Source of the DNA: Pseudofrankia sp. DC12
GTDB lineage: Bacteria; Actinomycetota; Actinomycetes; Frankiales; Frankiaceae
DNA length: 64,000 bases
Direction of reading: 5' to 3'
NCBI RefSeq assembly: GCF_000966285.1
Contig: NZ_KQ031391.1
Coordinates: forward strand, 3,507,208-3,571,207
Shown here: one piece after another, positions 29,589 through 38,986 of the stretch
Layout: each line of letters starts with the position of its first letter
How positions within the stretch are numbered: the stretch's first letter is position 1
Made by a program: the position numbers and the translations under genes
The notes under the pieces: generated by a model
What the model saw: only the letters and a program-made list of their open reading frames with translations
What the model was told of the DNA's origin: nothing
Databases searched by the model: none

Positions 29589-30095
29589 CGCTCAAAAGTT
29601 CAGTTTGTTAAGTCAAGAAGTAGAAAAGTGAATCACGACACACCGGTAAGGCGTTGGCGGGCCGGCTGCGGGTGTGTTTCTGTTGGCTTGTGCTGAAGCC
29701 GGCTTACCTGGTCACCCGGGGCCACATCGACCTGCTCCGGGTCTCTTCCGCGGCCTGTCCGGTCCGCTGAAGACCCCGCCGACCCTGCCGCCAGCCACTC
29801 CAGGCCGCCTCACTCGCTGACCTCACTCGGTCAGCACGGCGGCCCGCATCGCCTCCGGGACCACCTCCCGATCGCGCCGCGCCGGGCCCAGCCCGCCGCT
29901 CCCTCCCGCCAGTTCCTGGCCGTCGGCCTCGCGTCGCCGGGAACCTGCCGACACGGCCACCGGTGGTCCCTCGACCCGCGAAGCCCAGCGCGCGAGCCCT
30001 GGACTCGACCGGCTGGCAGGCGGCGGACCCGGGCGGGACCGGCCCCGCGCTACCGAAGCCTCACTCGCTCAGCCGCCACGCCCAAGGAGAACGCC
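29589..30095. other. Intergenic with an AT-rich start, no gene seen
   Basis: About 500 bases precede the winged-helix gene. Bases 29590-29645 are unusually AT-rich (runs such as AAAAGTTCAGTTTGTTAAGTC), which would suit a promoter. A short minus-strand frame ending near 29825 ('DREVVPEAMRAAVLTE') has coding-like composition but no supported start. Confidence 0.4.
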
Positions 30096-30677
30096 ATGTC
30101 GCCCCAGCCCGCCACGGTCCGCGCCGCCTCGGAGCACCTGGTCGCGCCACGCCCGCTCGCGCCCGTCGCCCCCGTCCGCCGCCTGCCGGGCCCGGCCGTC
30201 CCGACGGCACAGACGGCGCGGGCTCAGCTGGGCCGCCCGGCCGGGGTGGCCCGCCCGGGCGAGCGGTTCGACCTGCGGCAGTTCCACCGTGCGCCGGCCG
30301 CCGCCGGAGCGGCGGCCGGGGCCGCGGCGACCAGCGCCTATGCCACGCCGCTGCCGAGCCGGCGCGTGGGCCTGGCGGTCGACCGGTCGGCCTGGGCCGC
30401 CTGGCTGGACGGCGAGCTGCTGAACCTGACCTATCTGGAGTTCGAGGTCCTGGACTTCCTGGCCCGACACCCCGGCCGGGTGTACTCCCGGGCCGCCCTG
30501 CTGCGCCACGTCTGGGGCCACCGGGTCGACGACGACCCCGGTCAGGCCGGCCGGACCGTCGACGTGCTGGTGACCCGGCTGCGCCGCAAGCTCGGCCCGG
30601 ACAACCGGGCCAGGATCGAGACCGTCCGCCGCGTCGGGTACCGCTACCGGCCGGCCCCCGTCGACACGGTCGCCTGA
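30096..30677 (+). CDS. OmpR/PhoB-type winged-helix DNA-binding protein lacking a receiver domain
   Basis: The ATG at 30096 has AAGGAG upstream. The first 85 residues of 193 are Ala/Pro-rich and look unstructured. The C-terminal 100 form an OmpR-type effector domain: 'LTYLEFEVLDFLARHPGRVYSRAALLRHVWGH', 'RTVDVLVTRLRRKLG' and 'RIETVRRVGYRYRP'. No receiver domain precedes it, so its activity is not controlled by phosphotransfer in the usual way. It may bind DNA constitutively or through a partner. No target is evident. Confidence 0.85.
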   Translation: MSPQPATVRAASEHLVAPRPLAPVAPVRRLPGPAVPTAQTARAQLGRPAGVARPGERFDLRQFHRAPAAAGAAAGAAATSAYATPLPSRRVGLAVDRSAWAAWLDGELLNLTYLEFEVLDFLARHPGRVYSRAALLRHVWGHRVDDDPGQAGRTVDVLVTRLRRKLGPDNRARIETVRRVGYRYRPAPVDTVA

Positions 30678-30911
30678 GCCGGGCTGTCCCAGTAGCGCCG
30701 CCTTCGTCACTTCGGGCCCGGTTGTGGGATCTCGATTCGTATGGTCAGGTGAGGCATCGCCGGTGGCGTCCAGGCCAGTCGGCCACCTCGCGGCGACGAC
30801 GTGCTCGGCGGAGCCTGGGAGCGGCTGCCGTCCCCGGGGACCAGCCGAGCAAGCCGTGTGAGACTTCGACTCGGGCGGCTGGCTAGTCGTTTTCTGACTC
30901 GAAGGGTGGTC

Positions 30912-31484
30912 ATGACCAGCGTGCCGGGGGTTGCCAGGGACGCGCGGCGGCCGGCCGTCGTAGGTCCGGCAATCGAGCCGGACGCGCTGCGGCAGGCGTT
31001 CCGCAGGCACGCTGCCGGGGTAGCGGTGGTCACGTGTGCCGGGCCGGCTGGTCCGGTCGGTTTCACCGCGACCTCGGTCGCGTCGCTGTCGGCGGCCCCA
31101 CCGCTGCTGTCGCTGTCGCTGTCGGCGACGTCGTCCAGCGCGCCCGCGGTGCTCGAGGCCGACACGCTGATCGTCCACCTGCTGTCGTGGGAGCACGAGG
31201 AGATCGCCCGGCGGTTCTCGACCCGTGGCGTCGACCGGTTCGCCGCCCCGATCCGGTGGGAGACGCTCCCGACCGGGGAGCCGTTGCTGTCGGACGTCGC
31301 CGTCTGGCTGCGTATCCGGATCGGGCACCGGATCCCGGCCGGGGAGAGCTACCTCGTCGTCGCCGAGGTGATCGACTGTCGGGTCGACCGGGCGGACGAG
31401 CCGCTCGTCTACCACGACGGCCGCTACGCCACGCTGACCGACATGACCCCGCCCGGTGAGCGGGTGCAGGAGCCGGAGAGCTGA
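30912..31484 (+). CDS. Flavin reductase-like FMN-binding protein
   Basis: The ATG at 30912 has GAAGGG upstream. The 190-residue protein has the flavin reductase domain: 'LRQAFRRHAAGVAVVTCAGPAGPVGFTATSVASLSAAPPLLSLSL', then 'FSTRGVDRFAAP' and a C-terminal 'PLVYHDGRYATL'. Such proteins bind FMN and reduce flavin for a partner monooxygenase. No monooxygenase gene is adjacent. The gene converges on DUF2530, 15 bases away. Confidence 0.85.
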   Translation: MTSVPGVARDARRPAVVGPAIEPDALRQAFRRHAAGVAVVTCAGPAGPVGFTATSVASLSAAPPLLSLSLSATSSSAPAVLEADTLIVHLLSWEHEEIARRFSTRGVDRFAAPIRWETLPTGEPLLSDVAVWLRIRIGHRIPAGESYLVVAEVIDCRVDRADEPLVYHDGRYATLTDMTPPGERVQEPES

Positions 31485-31499
31485 GCTCGGCCGGCTCGG

Positions 31500-31847
31500 T
31501 CAGTTCGCGTTGGACCGCTCGCCGCGCCGGATCCGGTTGCGCCTACGGATGACGATGAACAGGCCGACCAGCCCGAGGCCGGAGCCGCACGCGGCTGTCG
31601 CCAGCCACCACAGGTGGCCGTCGTGGCGCAGCCGACCGGCGAGCGGGATCATCACGGCCAGCGCGATCAGCCACAGGACGGTGCCACCCGCGACCGAGCC
31701 GACCCCGTCGTAGGGCAGCGGCGCCAGGCCGGCGCCGGCCGGCCCGGCCCCGTCGCCCACCCCGCCCGTGTCGGCCTCGGTGGCCTTCACCGCGGTCGAC
31801 GTCGGGCCTGCCGGCCGCTGGCCGGCCGCGTCCTGCTCCAGCGGCAC
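31500..31847 (-). CDS. DUF2530 two-helix membrane protein
   Basis: The start is the GTG at 31847, five bases after a full GGAGG. The 115-residue protein has a low-complexity head, two membrane segments ('VLWLIALAVMIPLAGRL' and 'WWLATAACGSGLGLVGLFIVI') joined by 'RHDGHLWW', and a very basic tail ('RRRNRIRRGERSN'). This matches DUF2530, a small actinobacterial membrane family of unknown role. It is transcribed in the same direction as, and just downstream of, the large Hsp90-like ATPase gene. Confidence 0.8.
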   Translation of the reverse strand: MPLEQDAAGQRPAGPTSTAVKATEADTGGVGDGAGPAGAGLAPLPYDGVGSVAGGTVLWLIALAVMIPLAGRLRHDGHLWWLATAACGSGLGLVGLFIVIRRRNRIRRGERSNAN

Positions 31848-31938
31848 TTTCGCCTCCACGCCGGCGACGTTACCCGCCACCGGGGCCGAGCGCTCGGGCG
31901 GCCAGGACCGCACCCCCCGAGCCGCCGCCGGTGGCTGC

Positions 31939-34900
31939 TCAGCCTCCCCACAGCGGGACGCCGGAGTCGTCGAGGTCGTCCTCGGCGTCCCGGAACTCGG
32001 TGCCGTCCGGGTCGCGCAGCGCGGCCGCCAGGGCGTGCCGTCGGTGCCAGGTGCCGGCCTGCCAGGCGAGCGCGCGAGCCAGCGCGTCGGAGCCGGCGGA
32101 GGCGTCGACGTGGATCTCGCCGCCGATGCCGCCGACGACCCGCCAGCCCGTCCGGGTCGGGCGGCCGGCCAGGTCCGCGACCGTGAGCCGGGTGTGCTGG
32201 ACGTACGGCGTGCCGTCCGGGGCCTGCTGCTCGATCGCGGCGTCGGCGGGGTCGGCGAGGATCGGGCAGTCGGCCAGCGCCGAGGCCAGCGGGACACCTA
32301 GTACGTGCCCGACCTCGGCCGCGCGGTCCAGCGGGAGCCGCAGCGGCGCCACGTCACCGAGGAGCGTGAGCAGGTCGGGCGCGTCGAGGATCACCGCGTC
32401 GCCGGTCGGGACGACGCCGAGTGGGGTGCGAACCGTGAGCGGCGGGTCCAACCGGCCGTCGGCGAGGCCGCCGCCGGGTCGGCCGTCCGGGCCGGTCGCG
32501 AGCAGCGTCGCGGCGGTCACCGCTGCCACGTAGAGCGCGCGGGCGCTGGGCCAGGGGACTTCCCGGTCGACGTCGCCGAGCCGGTCCAGCAGGTCGAGCA
32601 CCCCGGCCAGGTCGCCGAGGACGTCGTCCAGGGTGAACCGGCAGCCGAGCGCGCGCAGCAGCTCCGGGTCGACGCCCGGCAGCGGGGCCGCGGGGGCGAA
32701 CAGGCCGTCGAGCAGCGGGTCCGCCTTGGGCAGCCGCAGCTCCGGCGGTGGCAGCCGGACCACCCGGCCGGCCAGTGGCCCGGCACCGTCGAGGCCGTCG
32801 TCGAGGCCGTCACCAAAACCGGCGTCGCCGAAGGCGCCGGCCGAGCCGTCCGAGTGGGTCATGGCCCGGCTCGCGACCGGCAGCAGGGCATGGCGGGACA
32901 GCCACCAGCGAGTGTAGGACGGCTCGTCGCCGAGAACGACGTGACGCAGCGGTGGCTGAGCCAGCTCGGCGAGAGCCCGCGGCCAGGCGGCCGAGTCGAC
33001 CAGCTCCAGGTCACGCACGGCCGCGAAGCTCGCGAGCACGACCGGGGCGCGACCCGCGAACTCGCCGTCGCCGGCCCCGTAGGAACCCCGGCCCGCGCCG
33101 GCCCGCGCCGCCGCCGCCCGGACCGCGGCCAGGGCCGGGGAATCGGCCGCCTCCTCGACCCACGTGTCGCTGTCGTCGAGGTCGAACAGCACGGGCTCGT
33201 CCGGGTCGAGGGTCACGTCGTTCGCGTAGAGCACGCCGAACGTGCGCAGCACTCCGACGGCTTCCAGGACGGCCGGCGGCCAGGCGTCGGTCAGCTCGGG
33301 CCCGAGGACGGCGAACGGGGCGTCGTCGGCGACCAGCCGGTCGAGCGGGCCGCCGGCGATGAGCAGCTCGGAGGCCGGGACGAACTCGCCGTCGACGTCC
33401 GGCAGCAGCAGCTCGCCCAGCCAGTCCAGCCCTCCCGTGAGCTCCTCGGCGGTGAGCCCCGCGTCACGGACCAGCGCGAGCACCGCAGCGGCCAGCGCCC
33501 GCAGCTCCTCCGGATCGTCGTCGGGGTCGGCGTCGACGACCGCCTCGTGCACCGCGGGGTCGCGCAGCACACCCGCGGGGGTGCCCTCGACGGCGCCGAG
33601 CGTGCGCAGCGCGTCCCGGGCGCCGCCGAGGCAGGCGTCCGGGTGCACGACCCGCAGCGGCAGCCCGGAGGCGGCCAGCGCGACGACGTCCAGCCCGTCG
33701 GTGGGCAGCAGCACCCCGCGCGGCCCGGTGACCATCCGGACCCGCAGGGGCGCCGCGCTCGAGGTGTCGCCGACCAGCGAGTCCTGGCCCGTCACCGGAC
33801 CGGCGGGACCGCCTGGGGAGAACGTCCGCGTGTCGTCGTCGGCCACGGTCGCGATGGGAACGGGCAGCGCGCCGAGCGCGTCCCGGTCCGGCGCGGTGAT
33901 CAGAGCCGAGTACAGCGCCGACCACCAGGCCGGCGGCCGGCGTAGCCCGGCCAGCACCTCCACCAGCCCGGCGCTGTCCAGCCGGCGCACGCCGAGGGCA
34001 TCCAGAGCCCGTCGCCAGTGCCGGGCGGCGTACCGCGCGGGCAGCAGGCCGGCTACGACGCCCGCCGTCTGGTCCTCGCCGACCGGGGAACCCAGCTCGA
34101 CGGCGACCCCGAAGCCGCTGTCGAACCCGGCGTCGAGGAGATCGGGGCTGGAGGCGACGCCGTGGTCGACCCGATGGCCCGCGTCGGCGCGGCCGAGCGG
34201 GTGGGGACCGGCGAGCAGGGCGGTCACGGCGTCGGTGGCCGGGCCGAGGTCGCAGACGACGCATTCGCGGCCGAGCCGGCCGCCCGGCATCATCGCGGCC
34301 TCGGGCAGCATCGCGGCGACGGCATCCCGCAGCCGGCCGTCGACGGCTCCGGCGGGCAGCCCGGCCGGGACCAGCTCCAGCGCCACCAGCGGGTCCGGCG
34401 GCACCAGCGGATCCGCACCCGGCGCCGTGGCGGCCTGCGGCCGGCCCGGCCGCGGGGCGAAGACGGCGAACAGGTCGTCGTCCGCCCCGTCGGCGTCACT
34501 GCCGGCGGCACCGGCGAGGTCGGCGGGATCGTCGGTGGAGCCGGCGGTGCCGAGGTGGATGGCGAGCGCGGCGAGCGCCTCGGCGAGCCGGTCGGTCAGC
34601 CAGTCGCGCAGCGGGCCGGCGACGGTGTGCCGCCGGGACGGCTCCAACGGGAGCTCGACGCTGGCCAGCACCGGCAGCGACAACGCCTCGTCGGTCGGCT
34701 GTGGTGCCCGGACCACCTTCGGCACGCCGGTCGGCCAGCCACCGTCGCGCACCATCACCCGAGCCACGTAGCCGGTCCTGGTCCGCTCCTCGACCGGACG
34801 GCCGGCGAGCAGCGCGGCCGGGATCGTGCCGCGCCGCACGCAGCCGCGCCAGCGCTCCCCGTTCAGCAGCGCGATCTCCAACGTCGTGTCCAGCGGGGTC

Positions 34901-35814
34901 TCCACGGGCTCTTGGCCCTCGTCGGCGCCGGACGGGCGCGTGAACAGACTCGCCGCCGGCTCGGCGCCCGGAGCCTCGACGGCGGGCAGCTCGGATCCGG
35001 CCGCACTGGCGCCGAGGTGCTCCCAGACGCAGCTGTGGGTGCGGAGCTGGCCGTCGACCTCCAGTACGACCTCGCTCAGGCCTGGCAGCACCAGCAGCAG
35101 GGTCGGGTCGAACGCGGCGAGCAGCTCGTGGGCCATGGCGGCCGCGTCGGCGTCCCGCAGAGGCAGGCGCACGACCGTGTCGTAACCGGCCGGCACCGGC
35201 TGCGGCGCCGGTTCGGCGAACGGCAGCCGCAGCACGGGCGCCGCTCCCTCTCGACGGCCCAGCTCGGTGCGCAGCCCGGCGGCACCGATCTCGTGCACGG
35301 CCATGGCCGTCCATTCCTTCGACCACCGCACCCCGCGCCAGGCCGCGGGATCCCCTGGCGAGGCCGCGCGCGAGACGACGGACGGGTCGTCGCTCACGGC
35401 CAGCACGGCGGCGAACCCCGCGCCGAAACGGCCGACGGCGGCCACATCCCGCTTCGCCGAGGCGCGCAGCGTGCTGAGCGCCTCGACGCCCTCGGCCGTC
35501 AGCGGCGCTCCGGTGTTCGCGACCTCCAGCAGGTCCCCGGCGAGCCGGATCAGGACCCGGCCGGGAACGCCGGCCGACGCGGCGGCGTCGACCCCGTTCT
35601 GCAACAGCTCGGCGACGAGCCGGTCGCGGTAGGCGCCGAGCGCCGCGTCCTCCTCGGCATTCGCGTCCTCCCGGAACCGGGCCGGCGATGCCGCCCACGC
35701 GTCTAGCACCCGGGATCGGATCGCCGCCGTCCCGAACGGGTCTGCCTGGCCGGCGGAGAGGTCGGGGCCTGCCGGCCCCGCGCCGTCGATCGCGTCGAGA
35801 TGCGTCGCTTCCAC
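31939..35814 (-). CDS. Large Hsp90/sacsin-type GHKL ATPase protein
   Basis: The GTG at 35814 gives 1291 residues; earlier starts add only a Pro/Arg-rich leader. The N-terminal 250 residues are a GHKL ATP-binding domain like that of Hsp90 and sacsin. The N-box is 'RDRLVAELLQNGVDAA' with catalytic Glu near 69 and Asn 73, and 'ALSTLRASAKRDVAAVGRFGAGFAAVLAVSD' is the lid and G2 region. The remaining 1000 residues are Leu/Asp/Ala-rich without a recognised domain, and no C-terminal Hsp90 dimerisation domain is seen. Such proteins are common in actinobacteria and are usually called molecular-chaperone-like ATPases. Their clients are unknown. Confidence 0.85.
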   Translation of the reverse strand: MEATHLDAIDGAGPAGPDLSAGQADPFGTAAIRSRVLDAWAASPARFREDANAEEDAALGAYRDRLVAELLQNGVDAAASAGVPGRVLIRLAGDLLEVANTGAPLTAEGVEALSTLRASAKRDVAAVGRFGAGFAAVLAVSDDPSVVSRAASPGDPAAWRGVRWSKEWTAMAVHEIGAAGLRTELGRREGAAPVLRLPFAEPAPQPVPAGYDTVVRLPLRDADAAAMAHELLAAFDPTLLLVLPGLSEVVLEVDGQLRTHSCVWEHLGASAAGSELPAVEAPGAEPAASLFTRPSGADEGQEPVETPLDTTLEIALLNGERWRGCVRRGTIPAALLAGRPVEERTRTGYVARVMVRDGGWPTGVPKVVRAPQPTDEALSLPVLASVELPLEPSRRHTVAGPLRDWLTDRLAEALAALAIHLGTAGSTDDPADLAGAAGSDADGADDDLFAVFAPRPGRPQAATAPGADPLVPPDPLVALELVPAGLPAGAVDGRLRDAVAAMLPEAAMMPGGRLGRECVVCDLGPATDAVTALLAGPHPLGRADAGHRVDHGVASSPDLLDAGFDSGFGVAVELGSPVGEDQTAGVVAGLLPARYAARHWRRALDALGVRRLDSAGLVEVLAGLRRPPAWWSALYSALITAPDRDALGALPVPIATVADDDTRTFSPGGPAGPVTGQDSLVGDTSSAAPLRVRMVTGPRGVLLPTDGLDVVALAASGLPLRVVHPDACLGGARDALRTLGAVEGTPAGVLRDPAVHEAVVDADPDDDPEELRALAAAVLALVRDAGLTAEELTGGLDWLGELLLPDVDGEFVPASELLIAGGPLDRLVADDAPFAVLGPELTDAWPPAVLEAVGVLRTFGVLYANDVTLDPDEPVLFDLDDSDTWVEEAADSPALAAVRAAAARAGAGRGSYGAGDGEFAGRAPVVLASFAAVRDLELVDSAAWPRALAELAQPPLRHVVLGDEPSYTRWWLSRHALLPVASRAMTHSDGSAGAFGDAGFGDGLDDGLDGAGPLAGRVVRLPPPELRLPKADPLLDGLFAPAAPLPGVDPELLRALGCRFTLDDVLGDLAGVLDLLDRLGDVDREVPWPSARALYVAAVTAATLLATGPDGRPGGGLADGRLDPPLTVRTPLGVVPTGDAVILDAPDLLTLLGDVAPLRLPLDRAAEVGHVLGVPLASALADCPILADPADAAIEQQAPDGTPYVQHTRLTVADLAGRPTRTGWRVVGGIGGEIHVDASAGSDALARALAWQAGTWHRRHALAAALRDPDGTEFRDAEDDLDDSGVPLWGG

Positions 35815-35981
35815 TGCTCTATCTTCGCGACCCGCGCGCCCGGTTGGCGGGTGGCCGTCCACCTGGGCCCGAGTCGTCCGGCGATGCGGCCACTGGTGCG
35901 GTGCCAGGGCGGCAATGACGGGCGGCCGTGACGCGTGCGGGGCGGGTGCGGCGATCGTCGGGATCACGGCAGGATGGGCCG

Positions 35982-36782
35982 GTGGCACGAGGAGCTAGAG
36001 CCAGACGGCCGGACGACGCGCGGCTGGCCGAGGCGTTCGGCGAGCAGTGGCGGGTCGTCGCCGCGGGGGTCGACGCCCTGCCGGACGCCGCCTTCGACGC
36101 GGCCAGCCCGCTGCCAGGCTGGACCGTCGGTGCCCTGGTCGCGCACTGCGCCCGCTCCGGCGGCGCGCTGGCGGTGGCGTTGGCGGCCGGCCCAGCCGCC
36201 GGCGTGAGCGCTGCGGACGCCGTCGACTATCTGGGCGGCGTCGGTGCGCGAGCGGAGGCGGTCGCGGACACCGCCCGGTCCGACGCGGCAGGGCCGGGCG
36301 CCGTCGAGCTGCGTGGCCGGCTCCGGGACGCGGTGGCCGCGTCGGCCGGGGGGCTGCAGGCCGCGCTCGGTGCCGGTTCGTCGCCTGGCTGGGATCAGGT
36401 GGTCAGCTCGCCGGGCGGGCCGATCCGGCTCGGGGACTTCGTCGTGACCCGGTGTGTCGAGGGGGTCGTGCACGGGCTGGACCTCGGGTTCGCGCCGGCT
36501 CGGGACGCGCTGCGGATCGTCACCCGGGCGCTCGTCGACCTGCTGGCGGCGCGGGCGCCCGGCCGGTCGGTGGAGGTCCGGGTGCCGCCGTTCGCCGCGG
36601 TGCAGGTGGTCGACGGCCCCCGGCACACCCGCGGCACCCCGCCGAACGTGGTCGAGGCGGATCCGGTGGCGTTCGTCGAGGTGGCGGCCGGCCGGCTCGA
36701 ATGGGCCAGGGCGCTCGCCACCGGCCGGATCACAGCCAGTGGTGATCGTGCCGACCTACGCCCCTGGCTCCCGCTGCTGTAG
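35982..36782 (+). CDS. Maleylpyruvate isomerase-family (mycothiol-dependent) protein
   Basis: The GTG at 35982 follows AGGATGGG. The 266-residue product has a DinB-like four-helix N-terminal domain typical of mycothiol-dependent enzymes. 'LPGWTVGALVAHCARSGGALAVAL' contains the first metal-ligand His, and a second is in 'VEGVVHGLDLGFAP'. The C-terminal domain ('VEVRVPPFAAVQVV ... VEADPVAFVEVAAGR') resembles the SCP2-type domain found in this family. The substrate is unknown; the family includes isomerases and thiol transferases. It diverges from the Hsp90-like gene. Confidence 0.85.
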   Translation: MARGARARRPDDARLAEAFGEQWRVVAAGVDALPDAAFDAASPLPGWTVGALVAHCARSGGALAVALAAGPAAGVSAADAVDYLGGVGARAEAVADTARSDAAGPGAVELRGRLRDAVAASAGGLQAALGAGSSPGWDQVVSSPGGPIRLGDFVVTRCVEGVVHGLDLGFAPARDALRIVTRALVDLLAARAPGRSVEVRVPPFAAVQVVDGPRHTRGTPPNVVEADPVAFVEVAAGRLEWARALATGRITASGDRADLRPWLPLL

Positions 36783-36926
36783 CCACCTTCAGGCCAGGCC
36801 GAGTTTCCAAGGTCATTGCCAGATCGGTTGCATAGTTCCGACCGGACCGGCAAAACCAGCCGACATGCCGGCCCTTGACCAGCGCTGATCGCCGGACTTC
36901 TTCGCCGGCCCCGTACCACATCGGGG

Positions 36927-36995
36927 AGGGCGCTCAGCGCCCGGACCAGGCGGAGCGGGCGGCGGGCGCTCCGCGCCCGTTCCGGCCGATCGCCG
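36927..36995 (+). repeat. Dispersed two-hairpin element, copy B
   Basis: The first hairpin GGGCGCT-C-AGCGCCC is perfect; the second is CGGGCGCTCCGCGCCCG. The copy ends TTCCGGCCGATCGCCG, the same as copy C. It lies between the isomerase-family gene and purF, upstream of purF. Confidence 0.75.
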
Positions 36996-37177
36996 TGGCA
37001 CTGGTCACGGGTATGTCCGAAGGGAAATGCTCGCTCACCCAGCCCCTGTTAGCGTGAAAGCCGGTGGCTGTCGACGGTGCGTCCACCTTCGCGTACAAGA
37101 CCGTCCATGTCCCGTGTTGCCTGCCCGGGGGGACAGATCCCCGGCACCCCTCAAACGGCCTGACGGCGAGGAGACTG

Positions 37178-38986
37178 GTGCCAGTGACCAAGGGGACGGC
37201 TGCTGCCCCGGACGCGGGAGGCTCGGGTAACCCGAGGCCCGTGCCCACCGAACCTGGCTGCGACACTCGCGGCACGGGCGGCCGGGCTACCGGTGGCGTC
37301 GACGACCGGGCCTGGGAGCGGGAGCTGCACGACGCGGCGGGGCCCCAGGACGCCTGCGGGGTCTTCGGCATCTGGGCGCCCGGCGAGGACATCGCGAACC
37401 TCACCTACTACGGCCTTTACGCGCTTCAGCACCGTGGCCAGGAGGCCGCCGGCATGGCGGTCGCGGACGGTCGCACGATCGTGGTCTTCAAGGAGCTGGG
37501 CCTGGTCGCCCAGGTCTTCGACGAGCGGACCCTCTCCAGCCTGTCAGGCCATCTGGCCGTCGGGCACACCCGCTACTCGACGACCGGCTCCTCCACCTGG
37601 GAGAACGCCCAGCCGTCGTACCGGACCGCCAAGCTGGGCGGTGGCGTCGCGCTCGCGCACAACGGCAACCTGACCAACATCCTGGAGCTGGCCGAGGGCC
37701 TCGGTGACAACCGGGACGCCGGCATGCACGCCACCACCGACTCCGACCTGATCACCGCGCTCCTCGCCGAGCACCCCGGCCCGACCCTCGTCGAGGCCGC
37801 GCTGGACGTGCTGCCCCGGCTGCGCGGCGCGTTCTCACTGGCCTTCTCCGACGCCGCGACCGTCTACGCGGCCCGCGACACACACGGCATCCACCCGCTG
37901 GTGCTAGGGCGCCTCGACGGCCGGACCGAGGGTGGCGCCGAGCATCCGTCCGGCTCCTGGGTGGTCGCCAGCGAGACGTGCGCGCTGGACATCGTAGGCG
38001 CGACGTTCGTCCGCGAGGTCGAGCCCGGTGAGCTGCTGGTCATCGACGAGGCCGGGCCGCGCTCGCTGCGGTTCGCCCCGGCTGACCGGCATGGCTGCCT
38101 GTTCGAGTTCGTCTACCTGGCCCGTCCGGACACGACGATCGCCGGCCGCTCGGTGCACGCCACCAGGGTCGAGGTCGGCCGGACGCTGGCCCGCGAGGCA
38201 CCGGTAGACGCGGACCTGGTGATCCCGGTGCCGCAGTCCGGAGTGCCGGCGGCGGTCGGCTACGCCGAGGCGTCCGGCATCCCGTTCGGCGAGGGCCTGG
38301 TGAAGAACTCCTACGTCGGCCGGACGTTCATCCAGCCGTCGCAGAAGATCCGCCAGCGGGGCATCCGGCTGAAGCTCAACCCGCTGCGCGAGGTGATCGA
38401 GGGCCGCCGGCTGGTCGTCGTCGACGACTCGATCGTGCGGGGCAACACCCAGCGAGCGCTGGTGCGGATGCTGCGCGAGGCCGGCGCCGCCGAGGTACAC
38501 GTGCGGATCTCGTCGCCGCCGGTGCGCTGGCCCTGCTTCTACGGCATCGACTTCGCCACCAGGGCCGAGCTGATCGCCAGCGGCCTCGGGGTTGAGGAGA
38601 TCCGCGCCTCGCTCGGGGCGGACTCGCTGGCCTACGTCTCGCTCGACGGCCTGGTCGACGCGTCCCGGCAGCCGGCGAACGAGCTGTGCCGGGCCTGCTT
38701 CGACGGCGTCTACCCGGTACCGCTGATGGATTCCGACCGACTGGGCGGCAGGCACCAGCTGGAGGGGATGGGCAGCGGCGCGGCAACCGGTGCCGCGCTC
38801 GCGGAAGCGTTCAGCCGGCGAGTCGTGGTCGGGATGAACGGCGCCGATCCGTCGCCTGACGCGCTGGACGAACTCGCCGGCCTCGCCGGTCTGGACACGC
38901 TCGGGGAGATGGACACGCTCGGGGAGATGGCCGCGATCGACGGTCCGGCCGCGGACGTCGCTCCGGCGGGAAGCAGGAGCTCGTGA
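37178..38986 (+). CDS. purF: Amidophosphoribosyltransferase
   Basis: PurF makes 5-phosphoribosylamine from PRPP and glutamine, the first step of purine synthesis. The GTG at 37178 is preferred because GAGGAG lies just before it. A propeptide of about 60 residues ends at the catalytic Cys of 'DACGVFGIWAPG', the class II glutaminase nucleophile exposed by cleavage. 'HRGQEAAGMAV', 'GHTRYSTTG' and 'HNGNLTN' follow. The PRPP domain has 'RLVVVDDSIVRGNT'. Near the C-terminus an 18-bp duplication gives 'DTLGEMDTLGEM'. The stop overlaps the start of purM by four bases, so the two are translationally coupled. Confidence 0.95.
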   Translation: MPVTKGTAAAPDAGGSGNPRPVPTEPGCDTRGTGGRATGGVDDRAWERELHDAAGPQDACGVFGIWAPGEDIANLTYYGLYALQHRGQEAAGMAVADGRTIVVFKELGLVAQVFDERTLSSLSGHLAVGHTRYSTTGSSTWENAQPSYRTAKLGGGVALAHNGNLTNILELAEGLGDNRDAGMHATTDSDLITALLAEHPGPTLVEAALDVLPRLRGAFSLAFSDAATVYAARDTHGIHPLVLGRLDGRTEGGAEHPSGSWVVASETCALDIVGATFVREVEPGELLVIDEAGPRSLRFAPADRHGCLFEFVYLARPDTTIAGRSVHATRVEVGRTLAREAPVDADLVIPVPQSGVPAAVGYAEASGIPFGEGLVKNSYVGRTFIQPSQKIRQRGIRLKLNPLREVIEGRRLVVVDDSIVRGNTQRALVRMLREAGAAEVHVRISSPPVRWPCFYGIDFATRAELIASGLGVEEIRASLGADSLAYVSLDGLVDASRQPANELCRACFDGVYPVPLMDSDRLGGRHQLEGMGSGAATGAALAEAFSRRVVVGMNGADPSPDALDELAGLAGLDTLGEMDTLGEMAAIDGPAADVAPAGSRSS

